A stretch of 26,139 nt of DNA. It comes from JBCBJZ01 sp038522635. Lineage in GTDB: Bacteria > Pseudomonadota > Alphaproteobacteria > Rhizobiales > Hyphomicrobiaceae. The DNA is taken from contig JBCBJZ010000033.1 in assembly GCA_038522635.1 (NCBI GenBank), positions 1-26,139 of the forward strand, given 5' to 3'. The translations under genes and the position numbers were made by a program. Every line of letters begins with the position of its first letter. The first letter of the stretch is position 1. Under the pieces are notes generated by a model. It saw only the letters and a program-made list of their open reading frames with translations, was not told where the DNA came from and searched no databases. This document shows positions 1 to 7,973 of this stretch, piece by piece.

Positions 1-34
1 GGTGAGTCCACCCGAAGCGGATGAACTCTAGCGC
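1..34. repeat. Intergenic repeat family A, copy 1 (right end only)
   Basis: The first 30 bases match the right end of the repeat seen in full at 3123-3227: a hairpin loop region followed by GAAGCGGATGAACTCTAG. The left part lies outside the window. The terminal TAG (28-30, read on the other strand as CTA) coincides with the stop codon of mltG, so the element abuts or supplies the end of that gene. Confidence 0.8.
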
Positions 35-1617
35 TTTCGCTTGGGCTTGCGCACAGGCAGTGGGATGCCAGGACGTGCGATCTTCAAGGTGGGATCGGCA
101 AGCGGCTTCCAGCGCGTTGGCTGAGCCGCACCCTGCGGACCTTGGGCGCCTGGCCCCGTTTGCGTAAGCGGCGCCCGGTCACCTCGGTTGACCTTCAACG
201 GCGTGGTCGGCACCGAGCGCACCACCACGCGGGTTCCGGCAGGCAAAGCGCCGCTGGTGGGTCCGGAGCCGCGCAACACCGTCGGCAAAGCCCCTTGCTG
301 GGAGGTCGGCGCATCACCCGACGGTACCGGGGCAGCTCCTTGCGGCACAGGCGCGCCGGGCGCTTGTGCGGGGCGCGTTGCCGCCGCTGCGGCGGCCGCA
401 GCAGCAGCGGCAGCCTGGGCCTTGGCCCGGGCGCGGCTTTGCTTGCGCTGCTCACGCAGGCGACGCTCGATACGACGCCACTTGCGCACGTTCGCGTTGT
501 GCTGCTTCAGGGTGCGCGCGAACACATGGCCGCCGGTGCCATCGGCGACGAAATAGAGATCGCGGCTGGTCTGATCGGGATTAAGCGTTGCCGCCAACGC
601 GGCCTTGCCCGGATTGCAGATCGGCGTCGGCGGAAGCCCATCGATCTGGTAGGTGTTGTAGCGCGTGCGCCGCTTGATCTCGCTTTGGAAGATGGGGCGG
701 CCGAGCGACCCCTGCCCGCCGATGATCCCGTAGATGATCGTCGGGTCTGACTGCAGCCGCATGCCTTTGCGCAAACGGTTCACGAACACAGCCGCGACAC
801 GCCGGCGTTCGCCCGCAACGCCTGTCTCTTTCTCGACGATGGAGGCCAGGATCAACGCCTCGTCCTTCGTCTTGAAAGGCAAGCCCTGCTGTCGCTGGGC
901 CCAGAGCTCATCGACCATGCGTTGATGGCCTCGGCGCATCTGCGAGATGAGTTTGTTACGGTCGGTGCCGCGCACGAAATTGTAAGTGTTAGGCAACAAC
1001 GAACCTTCAGGCGGCACCTGCGCGATCTGCCCGACCAAGCCCGGTTGCGCGTTGAGACGCGCCACGATTTGCTGCGAGGTCAGCCCCTCAGGGATCGTGA
1101 TCTGCTGTTCGATGCCCTTGCCGCGGACCAACACGTCGAGCACGTCGTTCATGCTCGCGCGCGCGGCGAACTGGTAGTCGCCAGCCTTGAGCTTCGCCTG
1201 GTCACCGCGGAACCGCGCGTTGGCCACGAACAAGCGGCCGTTGCGAATGATGCCCGCATCTTTGAGCCGCGCCGCAATCGTGTTGAGGCCGCTGCCCTTG
1301 GGAATCGAGACGGTCGCATCTTGCGCGTGCGGCCCAGCGCGACTGAATTCACGCTCAACGATGGTCCCCACCACGCCAACGGCGACGAGCGTCAGCAACG
1401 TCAGGGTCAACAGCCCGTTCAGGGCCGAGAAAAACGGATGCATCCGCCGGCGCTTGCGCTTACCGCGGCGCCCGTCCTGCGGCACGCGTGTTGGTTCCAG
1501 CGCTTGGGCCGGTGAACGCGGAGCATAGACGCCGGCGCCGAGGCCACGATCATCAAGGTGTTGGGCGCCGAACTGGGCGCGGTCACGGGGGTCGCTGGGG
1601 TTGGCGTACTGGTTCAT
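28..1617 (-). CDS. mltG: Endolytic murein transglycosylase MltG
   Basis: Membrane-anchored lytic transglycosylase that cleaves nascent glycan strands in the periplasm and is thought to terminate their elongation. Read from the ATG at 1617 it has 529 residues: a basic, Pro-rich cytoplasmic N-terminus, one membrane segment at about residues 63-88, a LysM-like region, then the YceG/MltG catalytic domain. The catalytic glutamate lies in ASIVEKE (about residue 262), and LQSDPT and YFVADGTGGHVF are family signatures. The start at 1617 was preferred over an upstream one (frame open to 1707) because the upstream residues look unlike the family; its SD (GGTGG) is weak. The C-terminus is unusually extended: a poly-Ala run near residues 402-413 and a Pro/Gly/Ala-rich tail of over 100 residues ending KPKRKR. 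It follows fabF on the same strand, a common alphaproteobacterial order. Confidence 0.93.
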   Translation of the reverse strand: MNQYANPSDPRDRAQFGAQHLDDRGLGAGVYAPRSPAQALEPTRVPQDGRRGKRKRRRMHPFFSALNGLLTLTLLTLVAVGVVGTIVEREFSRAGPHAQDATVSIPKGSGLNTIAARLKDAGIIRNGRLFVANARFRGDQAKLKAGDYQFAARASMNDVLDVLVRGKGIEQQITIPEGLTSQQIVARLNAQPGLVGQIAQVPPEGSLLPNTYNFVRGTDRNKLISQMRRGHQRMVDELWAQRQQGLPFKTKDEALILASIVEKETGVAGERRRVAAVFVNRLRKGMRLQSDPTIIYGIIGGQGSLGRPIFQSEIKRRTRYNTYQIDGLPPTPICNPGKAALAATLNPDQTSRDLYFVADGTGGHVFARTLKQHNANVRKWRRIERRLREQRKQSRARAKAQAAAAAAAAAAAATRPAQAPGAPVPQGAAPVPSGDAPTSQQGALPTVLRGSGPTSGALPAGTRVVVRSVPTTPLKVNRGDRAPLTQTGPGAQGPQGAAQPTRWKPLADPTLKIARPGIPLPVRKPKRKR

Positions 1618-1759
1618 GGTCCACCGCACGGTATCGGCATGGCCGGAAGAAGCCGCAACAGTATGGCAAAAAGCCGACGCTACGGAAGCGCAGCCGCCCG
1701 GCCGCATCGCGCAACACCGTGGCGACTTAGCGCCCCCTGGGCTACGGCGGCGATCAAGC

Positions 1760-3025
1760 TTACGAAGCCACGCGTTGCATGATCAGCGATGCGTTGGTGC
1801 CACCGAACCCGAACGAGTTCGACAAGACTGTATCGATTCGCTTCTCCGTGGGCGTGTTGGCCACCAGATCGATCGGCGTCTCCACCGATGGATTGTCGAG
1901 GTTCAACGTCGGCGGACAGATGTTGTCGCGCATCGCAAGAAGGCAGAAGATGGCTTCCACCGCGCCGGCTGCACCCAACAGGTGTCCGATCGCAGATTTT
2001 GTTGACGACATGGTCAGCTTGTCCGGAGCCGCACCGAACAGCCGCTCGACCGCGCGCAGCTCGATCTCATCGCCAAGCGGCGTCGATGTCCCGTGCGCGT
2101 TCACATAGTCGATCTGAGAGGGCTCGATCCCTGCGCGTTTCACCGCTGACGTCATGCACCGGAACGCACCATCACCGTCCTCAGCCGGTGCGGTGATGTG
2201 ATAAGCATCGCCTGACATCCCATAGCCGGTGATCTCGCCGTACATGGTCGCGCCGCGCGCTTTCGCATGCTCATAGTCTTCGAGGATGACCATGCCTGCG
2301 CCCTCGCCCATCACGAACCCGTCACGGTCACGGTCGTAGGGGCGCGATGCCCGCGTTGGCTCGTCGTTGAAGTTGGTCGACAGCGCGCGCGCGGCCGAAA
2401 AGCCTGCAAGGGCGATGCGGCAGATCGGGCTTTCGGTGCCGCCAGCGACCATCACATCGGCATCGCCGAGCGCCACCAGACGGGCCGCGTCCCCGATCGC
2501 GTGCGAGCCCGTCGAGCAGGCGGTGACCACGGCGTGGTTGGGGCCTTTGAGCCCGTGCTTGATCGACACGTAGCCTGACGCGAGGTTGATCAACCGGCCG
2601 GGGATGAAGAAGGGGCTCACCCGCCGCGGCCCGCGATCGCGCAGCAGCAGCGAGGTTTGCGCAATGCCTTCAAGGCCACCGATGCCGGACCCGATCAGCA
2701 CACCAGTGCGCACGCGATCTTCTTCACTTTCTGGCGCCCAACCGGCATGCGCCAATGCTTGATCGGCCGCGCTCATCGCATAGACGATGAAGTCGTCGAC
2801 CTTGCGCTGCTCTTTGGGCTCCATCCACGCGTCGGGATTGAACGTGCCATCCGAGCCATCGCCGCGCGGCACATAACAGGCGATCCGGCAGGCCAGATCG
2901 TCCGATTCAAAGCCATCGACCTGGCGCGCCCCACTACGCCCGGCGAGCAGCGCTGCCCACGACGGCTCAATGCCGCAGCCGAGCGGCGAAACAAGCCCCA
3001 TTCCGGTGACGACTACCCGACGCAT
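1760..3025 (-). CDS. fabF: Beta-ketoacyl-ACP synthase II
   Basis: Condensing enzyme of type II fatty-acid synthesis: it joins malonyl-ACP to the growing acyl chain in the cytoplasm. The 421-residue length is normal. The thiolase-fold catalytic triad is visible: Cys170 in VVTACSTGSH, His311 in VNAHGTSTPLGD and His348 in KSAIGHLLGAAG, with the conserved Lys343. The glycine-rich C-terminal NSFGFGGTNASL is also present. The ATG at 3025 gives the canonical MRRVVVTGMGLVSPLG start, with AAAGGG about 10 bases upstream. It lies downstream of acpP on the same strand, but a strong terminator and a family A repeat lie between them, so transcription probably depends partly on readthrough or on its own promoter. 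Confidence 0.97.
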   Translation of the reverse strand: MRRVVVTGMGLVSPLGCGIEPSWAALLAGRSGARQVDGFESDDLACRIACYVPRGDGSDGTFNPDAWMEPKEQRKVDDFIVYAMSAADQALAHAGWAPESEEDRVRTGVLIGSGIGGLEGIAQTSLLLRDRGPRRVSPFFIPGRLINLASGYVSIKHGLKGPNHAVVTACSTGSHAIGDAARLVALGDADVMVAGGTESPICRIALAGFSAARALSTNFNDEPTRASRPYDRDRDGFVMGEGAGMVILEDYEHAKARGATMYGEITGYGMSGDAYHITAPAEDGDGAFRCMTSAVKRAGIEPSQIDYVNAHGTSTPLGDEIELRAVERLFGAAPDKLTMSSTKSAIGHLLGAAGAVEAIFCLLAMRDNICPPTLNLDNPSVETPIDLVANTPTEKRIDTVLSNSFGFGGTNASLIMQRVAS

Positions 3026-3122
3026 CTCGATCTACCCTTTCACGTGCATGCCGTGGCTGCATTTGGCGTTGGCGCAAGCGCGCTCACCCTTATGCGCACG
3101 CCTGGATTGTCATCCGCCACAT

Positions 3123-3227
3123 CTAGGGTCGGTTCGCTTCAGCATGAAGCGGAACCGACATCTAAGCTTTTGTTACGTCGTTCATCTTTCGCCTCAGGTG
3201 CTCCACCTGAAGCGGATGAACTCTAAG
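3123..3227. repeat. Intergenic repeat family A, copy 2 (full length)
   Basis: A two-module palindromic element of about 105 bp. The left module (about 3128-3159) pairs GGTTCGCTTCA with TGAAGCGGAACC. The right module (about 3181-3220) pairs TTCATC...TCAGGTG with CACCTGA...GATGAA. A linker with CTAAGCTTTTGTTACG joins them. The left end is CTAG and the right end is CTCTAAG. It lies between acpP and fabF. Related copies are at 1-34, 8224-8264 and 16783-16886. The two-hairpin form recalls REP/BIME elements, but the family is not one I can name. Confidence 0.85.
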
Positions 3228-3242
3228 CACGGCCGTCCCAAC

Positions 3243-3273
3243 CAAAAAGCCCGACGCCATGGGACGCCGGGCT
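3243..3273 (-). terminator. Rho-independent terminator of acpP
   Basis: On the minus strand AGCCCGGCG pairs with CGTCGGGCT (arms 3265-3273 and 3248-3256, one mismatch) around a short loop and is followed by TTTTTGG. It lies 65 bases after the acpP stop and before fabF, suggesting that most acpP transcripts end here. Confidence 0.8.
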
Positions 3274-3337
3274 TATCTCTCTCCAGGCGCCCGGGCACCA
3301 CCACACCGCGTCTTTCAAGCGGCGTTCGCAATCCGCT

Positions 3338-3580
3338 TTACGCGGCCTTGGCGTTCTTCTCCAGGAACTTCACAGCATCGCCAACCGTTTGGATGTCGCT
3401 GGCTGCCTCGTCCGGGATTTCGCAGCTGAACTCTTCTTCGAAAGCCATCACCAATTCGACGGTGTCCAGGCTGTCAGCGCCCAGATCGTCGATGAAGCTT
3501 GCTTTCTCTGTCACTTTCTCGGCTTCGATGCCAAGGTGCTCGACCACGATCTTTTTCACGCGCTCGGCGATATCGCTCAT
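3338..3580 (-). CDS. acpP: Acyl carrier protein
   Basis: Small acidic carrier that holds acyl chains on a 4'-phosphopantetheine arm during fatty-acid synthesis. The 80-residue length is normal. Ser37 in LGADSLDTVELVMAFEEEF is the phosphopantetheine attachment site. The start at 3580 (MSDIAERV) matches the family; the frame stays open to 3676, but that extension is basic and unlike AcpP. An AGGA lies about 9 bases upstream of the chosen start. It sits between fabG and fabF on the same strand and is followed by its own terminator, consistent with the high abundance usual for this protein. Confidence 0.97.
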   Translation of the reverse strand: MSDIAERVKKIVVEHLGIEAEKVTEKASFIDDLGADSLDTVELVMAFEEEFSCEIPDEAASDIQTVGDAVKFLEKNAKAA

Positions 3581-3728
3581 TTGCTCGGTCCTCATAGCTG
3601 TCACGTCGATGGATGGGGTGGACGGAAGGTGTGCTGATGCACGAAGCCGGCGCACGCACGAGGGCGTCGCGCTCACCTCCTAGCGTCCTGTGAAAGTGCG
3701 TCTCGGGTTCGTCTTCCATGAGGGCGGG

Positions 3729-3793
3729 CTTGACGTATCGCCGTCGACAAAGCGTCAAGGGGCACACGGCCTCAGGTCAAAAATCCCTGACCT
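3729..3793 (-). promoter_or_regulatory. Candidate acpP promoter/operator region
   Basis: In the 299-base fabG-acpP gap the minus strand has a TTGACG that could be a -35 (3753-3758), but no convincing -10. Two inverted repeats overlap this area: CTTGACG/CGTCAAG (3729-3735 and 3753-3759) and AGGTCA/TGACCT with an 8-base spacer (3774-3793). Either could be an operator; the regulator is unknown. Another CCAGCC/GGCTGG hairpin follows the fabG stop near 3830-3850. Confidence 0.35.
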
Positions 3794-3879
3794 TGGCGGT
3801 GCGTTAACACACTTCTTTTTCGTTGACCAGCCAACGGCGGGCTGGCCCGCGGGCGCCCATGGAGGGTGAACCCGGCGCC

Positions 3880-4617
3880 TCAGGTCATGGCCATTCCTCC
3901 ATTGATGTGAAGGGTTTGCCCTGTCACATAGTTGGCTTCGTCGCTGGCCAGATAACGAACGGCTGCGGCAATATCTTCAGGCGTCCCGAAGGTCCCGGCC
4001 GGAATCACCTGCGCGATCGCTTCCACCTGTTTTTCATTCAGCGCATCCGTCATCGCGGTTTTGATGAAGCCGGGCGCAATGCAGTTTGCCGTGATGCCAC
4101 GCGTTGCCACCTCGCGGGCGAGCGATTTCGTCATGCCGACCATGCCCGCCTTGGCCGCGGCGTAGTTCGCCTGGCCAGGGTTGCCGATGACGCCGCTGAT
4201 CGACGTGATGTTGACGATCCGCCCGGTACGCCGCCGCATCATGTTGCGGAGCGCTGCACGGCACAACGTAAAGGCTGAGGTGAGGTCCACGGCGATGACC
4301 TGATCCCACTCTTCATCCGTCATGCGCATGAAGAGGTTATCCTTGGTGAGGCCAGCGTTGTTCACGAGGATGTCGAGCGTGCCGAGCTTGCCCTCAGCCT
4401 CACCCGCCAACTTCGCCACGGCCGCCCGGTCCGCCAGGTCGCACGCAACGACATGGGCGCGTTCGCCAAGTTCGCCGGCAAGCTGCTCCAGCACATCGGC
4501 GCGACGCCCTGACAGCACCACGGTGGCACCCGCATCATGCAGCACCTTGGCGACCGCACCGCCGATGCCCCCCGTTGCCCCGGTCACCAGGGCGCCTTTG
4601 CCCGTCAAATCGAACAC
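3880..4617 (-). CDS. fabG: 3-oxoacyl-ACP reductase
   Basis: NADPH-dependent short-chain reductase that performs the first reduction of each fatty-acid elongation round. At 245 residues it has the classical SDR layout: TGATGGIG at residues 12-19 binds the cofactor, NNAG at 86-89, and the catalytic Ser139, Tyr152 and Lys156 lie in NITSIS and NYAAAKAG. The C-terminal YVTGQTLHINGGMAM is typical of FabG rather than of generic SDRs. The start codon is GTG at 4617 with AAGGA about 8 bases upstream; an ATG four bases earlier is out of frame. It lies between fabD and acpP, all on the minus strand. Confidence 0.96.
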   Translation of the reverse strand: MFDLTGKGALVTGATGGIGGAVAKVLHDAGATVVLSGRRADVLEQLAGELGERAHVVACDLADRAAVAKLAGEAEGKLGTLDILVNNAGLTKDNLFMRMTDEEWDQVIAVDLTSAFTLCRAALRNMMRRRTGRIVNITSISGVIGNPGQANYAAAKAGMVGMTKSLAREVATRGITANCIAPGFIKTAMTDALNEKQVEAIAQVIPAGTFGTPEDIAAAVRYLASDEANYVTGQTLHINGGMAMT

Positions 4618-4720
4618 GCATGTATCCTTTCAGGTCCTGCGCTATAGCTGGCAGCGCGGGTTAATCCGTGCGCACCCCAACATGTAGTCCATCGGGATCA
4701 GCGCCGAAGATGAAATCGCG

Positions 4721-5668
4721 TCAAGCTTTCAAGGCTGCGGCCGCGGCCGACGCTTCGTCACTGGTCCCAACCGGCATGGCGCTCAACGACCGTTCGATCC
4801 GGCGTGCAAGCCCGCTCAAGACTTTGCCCGCCCCGATTTCGTAGACGGCGGTGATGCCATCAGCGGTCATGGCGTTTACGCTTTCGCGCCAGCGCACCGT
4901 GCCAGTGACCTGCTCGATCAATTTGTCGCGAATGGCGACCGGGTCGGTGAGCGCTGCTGCAGTAACATTCGAGATCAAGGGGACCACCGGCGGGTTCATC
5001 GTCACATCGCCCAGCGCTTGCGCCATCGCTTCCGCAGCGGGTTGCATCAGCGCGCAATGGAAGGGGGCGCTGACCGGGAGCAAAACCGCGCGCCGCACAC
5101 CATGGTCCTTGCCGATCTCCAGCACGCGGTCGATCGCGACTTTGGCGCCCGACAAAACCACCTGGGTGGGCTCATTGTCGTTCGCCACCTGGCAAACGTC
5201 ACCCTGGGCTGCCGCTTCCGCCACGGTGCGTCCAACCTCGACACTAACGCCAAGCAGGGCGGCCATCGCGCCTTCACCGACGGGAACAGCGCGTTGCATC
5301 GCCTGACCACGCGTTTTGAGGAGGCGGGCACAGTCGGCAAGCGAAAACGTGCCAGCGGCGCATAGTGCCGTGTATTCTCCCAAAGAGTGGCCTGCGACGA
5401 GGGCTGCATGGTCGCCAAGCGTCACGCCGTGTTCTTCGTGCAGCACCGCCAGCACGGCCATCGAGACGGCCATCAACGCGGGCTGCGCGTTTTCGGTGAG
5501 CGTGAGTTCGTCTTTCGGGCCGTCGAACATCAGTTTGCTCAACGGCTGCGAGAGCGCGTCATCGACCTCTTGGAAGACGGCGCGTGCATGAGGGTGCGCG
5601 GCGGCGAGGTCTGCCCCCATGCCGACGTCCTGACTGCCTTGACCGGGAAAGAGGAAAGCGTTGGCCAT
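4721..5668 (-). CDS. fabD: Malonyl-CoA:ACP transacylase
   Basis: Transfers malonyl from CoA to ACP, supplying the extender unit for fatty-acid synthesis. At 315 residues it matches the family. FPGQGSQ at residues 7-13, the nucleophile Ser95 in GHSLGEYTAL, and the catalytic His204 in APFHCALM are visible. It is the first gene of the fab cluster on the minus strand and has a good promoter candidate about 120-150 bases upstream. A purine-rich AGGAG exists upstream but is about 15 bases from the ATG, so initiation efficiency is unclear. Confidence 0.96.
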   Translation of the reverse strand: MANAFLFPGQGSQDVGMGADLAAAHPHARAVFQEVDDALSQPLSKLMFDGPKDELTLTENAQPALMAVSMAVLAVLHEEHGVTLGDHAALVAGHSLGEYTALCAAGTFSLADCARLLKTRGQAMQRAVPVGEGAMAALLGVSVEVGRTVAEAAAQGDVCQVANDNEPTQVVLSGAKVAIDRVLEIGKDHGVRRAVLLPVSAPFHCALMQPAAEAMAQALGDVTMNPPVVPLISNVTAAALTDPVAIRDKLIEQVTGTVRWRESVNAMTADGITAVYEIGAGKVLSGLARRIERSLSAMPVGTSDEASAAAAALKA

Positions 5669-5788
5669 CGCTGCGGGGTCCGCTCCTGAAGGCGATTGTA
5701 TAGGTGAGAAGGTCTCGACCGCGTGGCGGGGCTTGCCGTGGCACGGTGTGCGCGGTGTGGCGCGGCGCGGCCTCAGCCAATCGGCGGC

Positions 5789-5816
5789 TTAGCATGAGGG
5801 CCGGCGCGCATGTCAA
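5789..5816 (-). promoter_or_regulatory. Predicted housekeeping promoter of fabD
   Basis: On the minus strand a perfect -35 TTGACA (5811-5816) is separated by 16 bases from TGCTAA (5789-5794). The preceding C (CTTGACA) fits the alphaproteobacterial consensus. Transcription would start near 5782, about 114 bases before the fabD ATG. Confidence 0.6.
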
Positions 5817-5864
5817 GGTGCGGCGCAGCACGCGGGTTGCCGTGCGCGGGCCACTTCCGGCACC

Positions 5865-6884
5865 TTATGCCCGATCGCTTGTACGCATTTCGATTACCGC
5901 CTTGCCCCGCACCTCGCGGGCGAAGATCGCGTCCATCCCCTCCACAAAGCCCTCCAGACCGTAGCGGTGCGACACATGCGGATGCAGCACACCCGCTTCG
6001 AACCAGCCGCGCAAACGCTCATGCAGCGCCGCCATGTCCGCCGCGTAACGCTTACGCTCATCGGTGAGCCCCCAGCCCACATATTCGCCGAGCGCAAACC
6101 CCATGACGCTCGCGTTCTTGACCAGCAGGATGTTCGCCGGCACCTGGGGGATCGTGCCACCTGCGTAGCCGATCGTCAGCAACCGGCCGCCCGGTGCAAT
6201 GCAGCGCAGGCTCTCCGTCAGCACATCACCACCGACAGGCTCGAAAATCACGTCTGCGCCGCGTCCCTGCGTGAGCGTGCGCACCTGCTGGTAAAAGCCG
6301 CCCTCCGCCGCGATGATGATATCGTGCGGGGCGCTGATCGCTTCCAAATGGTCCGCCTTCGCTTTGGTCGAGACAACCGCGATAACGCGTGCGCCCAGCG
6401 CCTTGCCGAGTTCGACGGCCGCTGAACCAACGCCGCCGGCCGCCCCGTGGACCAACAGTGTTTCACCCGCTTGCAGTCGCCCCCGCCAGGTCAACGCGGC
6501 GAGCGACGTCGGGTAACTTGCCGCAAACGTTGTGGCTTCAGCGAAATCCAGCCCGTCGCTGAGCGGTTGAACGGTCGCTTCGTGCGCGCACGCGATGCCG
6601 GCAAGCCCGCCCCAGTCCAGCGTCGCCACCACCCGGTCGCCCGGCCTGAAGCGGCGCACATCGGGCGCGACCGCGCGGACCACGCCTGCGGCCTCTGTAC
6701 CCGGCACGAAGGGGCGTGGCGGTTTGCGCTGGTAACGGCCGGACACGAAAAGCGAGATCGCGAAACTGAGCCCGGCCGCGTGGACATCGATCAGCACGCT
6801 TTGCGGCGCCAGCTCCGGCGGCGCGAACGGTTGCGCGTGCAAATCCTGATAGGGGCCGAACGTGTGGCAGACGATGGCGCGCAT
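5865..6884 (-). CDS. Zinc-independent MDR family NADPH:quinone oxidoreductase
   Basis: Medium-chain dehydrogenase/reductase of the quinone oxidoreductase (QOR) type, expected to reduce quinones or enones with NADPH. At 339 residues, it has the GroES-like N-terminal half and a Rossmann fold with AAGGVG at residues 148-153. The structural zinc cysteine cluster of alcohol dehydrogenases is absent, which supports the QOR subgroup. The ATG at 6884 gives MRAIVCHTFGP with a GGAGG about 7 bases upstream; the frame is open further upstream but without family similarity. It is upstream of fabD on the same strand, but fabD has its own promoter, so a role in fatty-acid synthesis is not implied. The exact substrate is unknown. 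Confidence 0.85.
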   Translation of the reverse strand: MRAIVCHTFGPYQDLHAQPFAPPELAPQSVLIDVHAAGLSFAISLFVSGRYQRKPPRPFVPGTEAAGVVRAVAPDVRRFRPGDRVVATLDWGGLAGIACAHEATVQPLSDGLDFAEATTFAASYPTSLAALTWRGRLQAGETLLVHGAAGGVGSAAVELGKALGARVIAVVSTKAKADHLEAISAPHDIIIAAEGGFYQQVRTLTQGRGADVIFEPVGGDVLTESLRCIAPGGRLLTIGYAGGTIPQVPANILLVKNASVMGFALGEYVGWGLTDERKRYAADMAALHERLRGWFEAGVLHPHVSHRYGLEGFVEGMDAIFAREVRGKAVIEMRTSDRA

Positions 6885-7071
6885 CGCGGCCCTCCGGGTG
6901 ATGTTGAGTGCCCGGATACGGGCAGCTGAACGCGCGGATGGACTTGTTTGGAAAGCGTCTGCTGAGGACCATGACCGGTTGTGCACGGCCTGAAAAGCGT
7001 TTCACGCCTGCCCCAAGATCACGCTTGGGGGATCAAGCGCTTCCGCACACCTTCGCGCACCGCGTGAGCCC

Positions 7072-7099
7072 TTGCAATCGCCCGCTTTCCCGCTATAAC
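7072..7099 (+). promoter_or_regulatory. Predicted promoter of the rpsF-rpsR-rplI operon
   Basis: TTGCAA (7072-7077), a 16-base spacer and TATAAC (7094-7099) form a good sigma-70 promoter. Transcription would start near 7106, giving a leader of about 200 bases before rpsF. The rest of the 423-base divergent gap (6885-7307) holds a perfect CCCCAAG/CTTGGGG hairpin at 7011-7030 of unknown role and no gene that I can support. Confidence 0.65.
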
Positions 7100-7216
7100 G
7101 CCAGCCTTCACGGCGGTCGAAGGCTGATCGGAGCCATGCTGGCAGCGCGCACATGCGCGGCTGCGGTGTGGAAGGCGTTAAGCCGTGCTCCAGTGTCTTC
7201 GCTCTTTCGGGTTGGT

Positions 7217-7252
7217 CTTTTTGAGCCTTTCCTTTTCCGGCGGCTCAAAAGG
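7217..7252 (+). promoter_or_regulatory. Candidate S6:S18 autoregulatory leader hairpin
   Basis: In the rpsF leader CTTTTTGAGCC (7217-7227) pairs with GGCTCAAAAGG (7242-7252), with one G-U-type pair, around a 14-base pyrimidine-rich loop containing CCGGC. Many bacteria control rpsF-rpsR through binding of the S6:S18 complex to a leader hairpin with an exposed CCG. Position and CCG fit, but I cannot align it to the known motif. No T-run follows, so it is not an ordinary terminator. Confidence 0.4.
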
Positions 7253-7307
7253 GGCTTTGCGCCGCCGCTAAACCGGAATGTCAACGTTAAGGAAGGGCTC
7301 TCGCGCC

Positions 7308-7835
7308 ATGCCGCTCTACGAGCACGTCTATCTCGCGCGTCAGGATGTTTCGTCCCAACAGGTCGAAAATCTCACCAAAGAATTCACCGAAGTGATCGAG
7401 CAGGGCGGCGGCAAAATCGCCCGCACCGAATACTGGGGCGTCAAGACACTCGCCTACAAGATCAAGAAAAGCCGCAAGGCGCATTATTCGATGTTGAACA
7501 TCGATGCGCCGCCGGAGGCCGTCGCCGAAATGGAGCGACGCATGGGCCTCAACACCGATGTGTTGCGCTTCCTCACGATCCGCGTCGACGAACACGAGAG
7601 CGAGCCGACCGTGCAGATGCGCAAAAACGATCGCGATGATCGGCGTGACGGCCGTGGCCGTGGCGGCCCACGTGGCGATCGCGGTCCGCGTGGGGATCGT
7701 GGCGATCGTCCGCCTCGCGGCGATCGCGGTGACAGAGGTGGTGACCGGGGCGGCGACCGCGGTGATCGTGGTGGTGAGCGCGGTGAGCGTGGTGGTGAGC
7801 GTCCGGCCGCCGCACCCGCGGGCGGCGCGAGCTGA
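7308..7835 (+). CDS. rpsF: Small ribosomal subunit protein bS6
   Basis: Component of the 30S platform that pairs with bS18. Residues 1 to about 100 form the normal bS6 fold (start MPLYEHVYLARQDVS, and the typical WGVKTLAYKIKK near 45). The start at 7308 was chosen because the ten residues before it in the open frame are not bS6-like and GGAAGG precedes this ATG by about 11 bases. The protein is 175 residues, well above the common 95-135, because of a C-terminal tail of roughly 65 residues made almost only of Arg, Gly, Asp and Glu (repeats such as RGDRGDRG and GGERGERGGE). The tail is encoded by imperfect short repeats rich in GGCGATCG and GGTGAGCG. First gene of the rpsF-rpsR cluster. Confidence 0.95.
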   Translation: MPLYEHVYLARQDVSSQQVENLTKEFTEVIEQGGGKIARTEYWGVKTLAYKIKKSRKAHYSMLNIDAPPEAVAEMERRMGLNTDVLRFLTIRVDEHESEPTVQMRKNDRDDRRDGRGRGGPRGDRGPRGDRGDRPPRGDRGDRGGDRGGDRGDRGGERGERGGERPAAAPAGGAS

Positions 7836-7973
7836 TCTGGTTTCCTCGCATCCCTGTCGCTCATCATGCGCCGATCGGCCCCTCAGCTTTCGCGGGGCCA
7901 AACCTGACTTGATGCCTAAGGGCGCGGCGTTGACGTCGCCAGCAGCCCGCATCGCACACCTTGGAGACCTCCC

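Noticed and set aside
7640..7800. Short regular repeats resembling a CRISPR or minisatellite array
   Set aside because: They are codon-phased, imperfect and encode the RGD-rich tail of bS6; no spacer structure.
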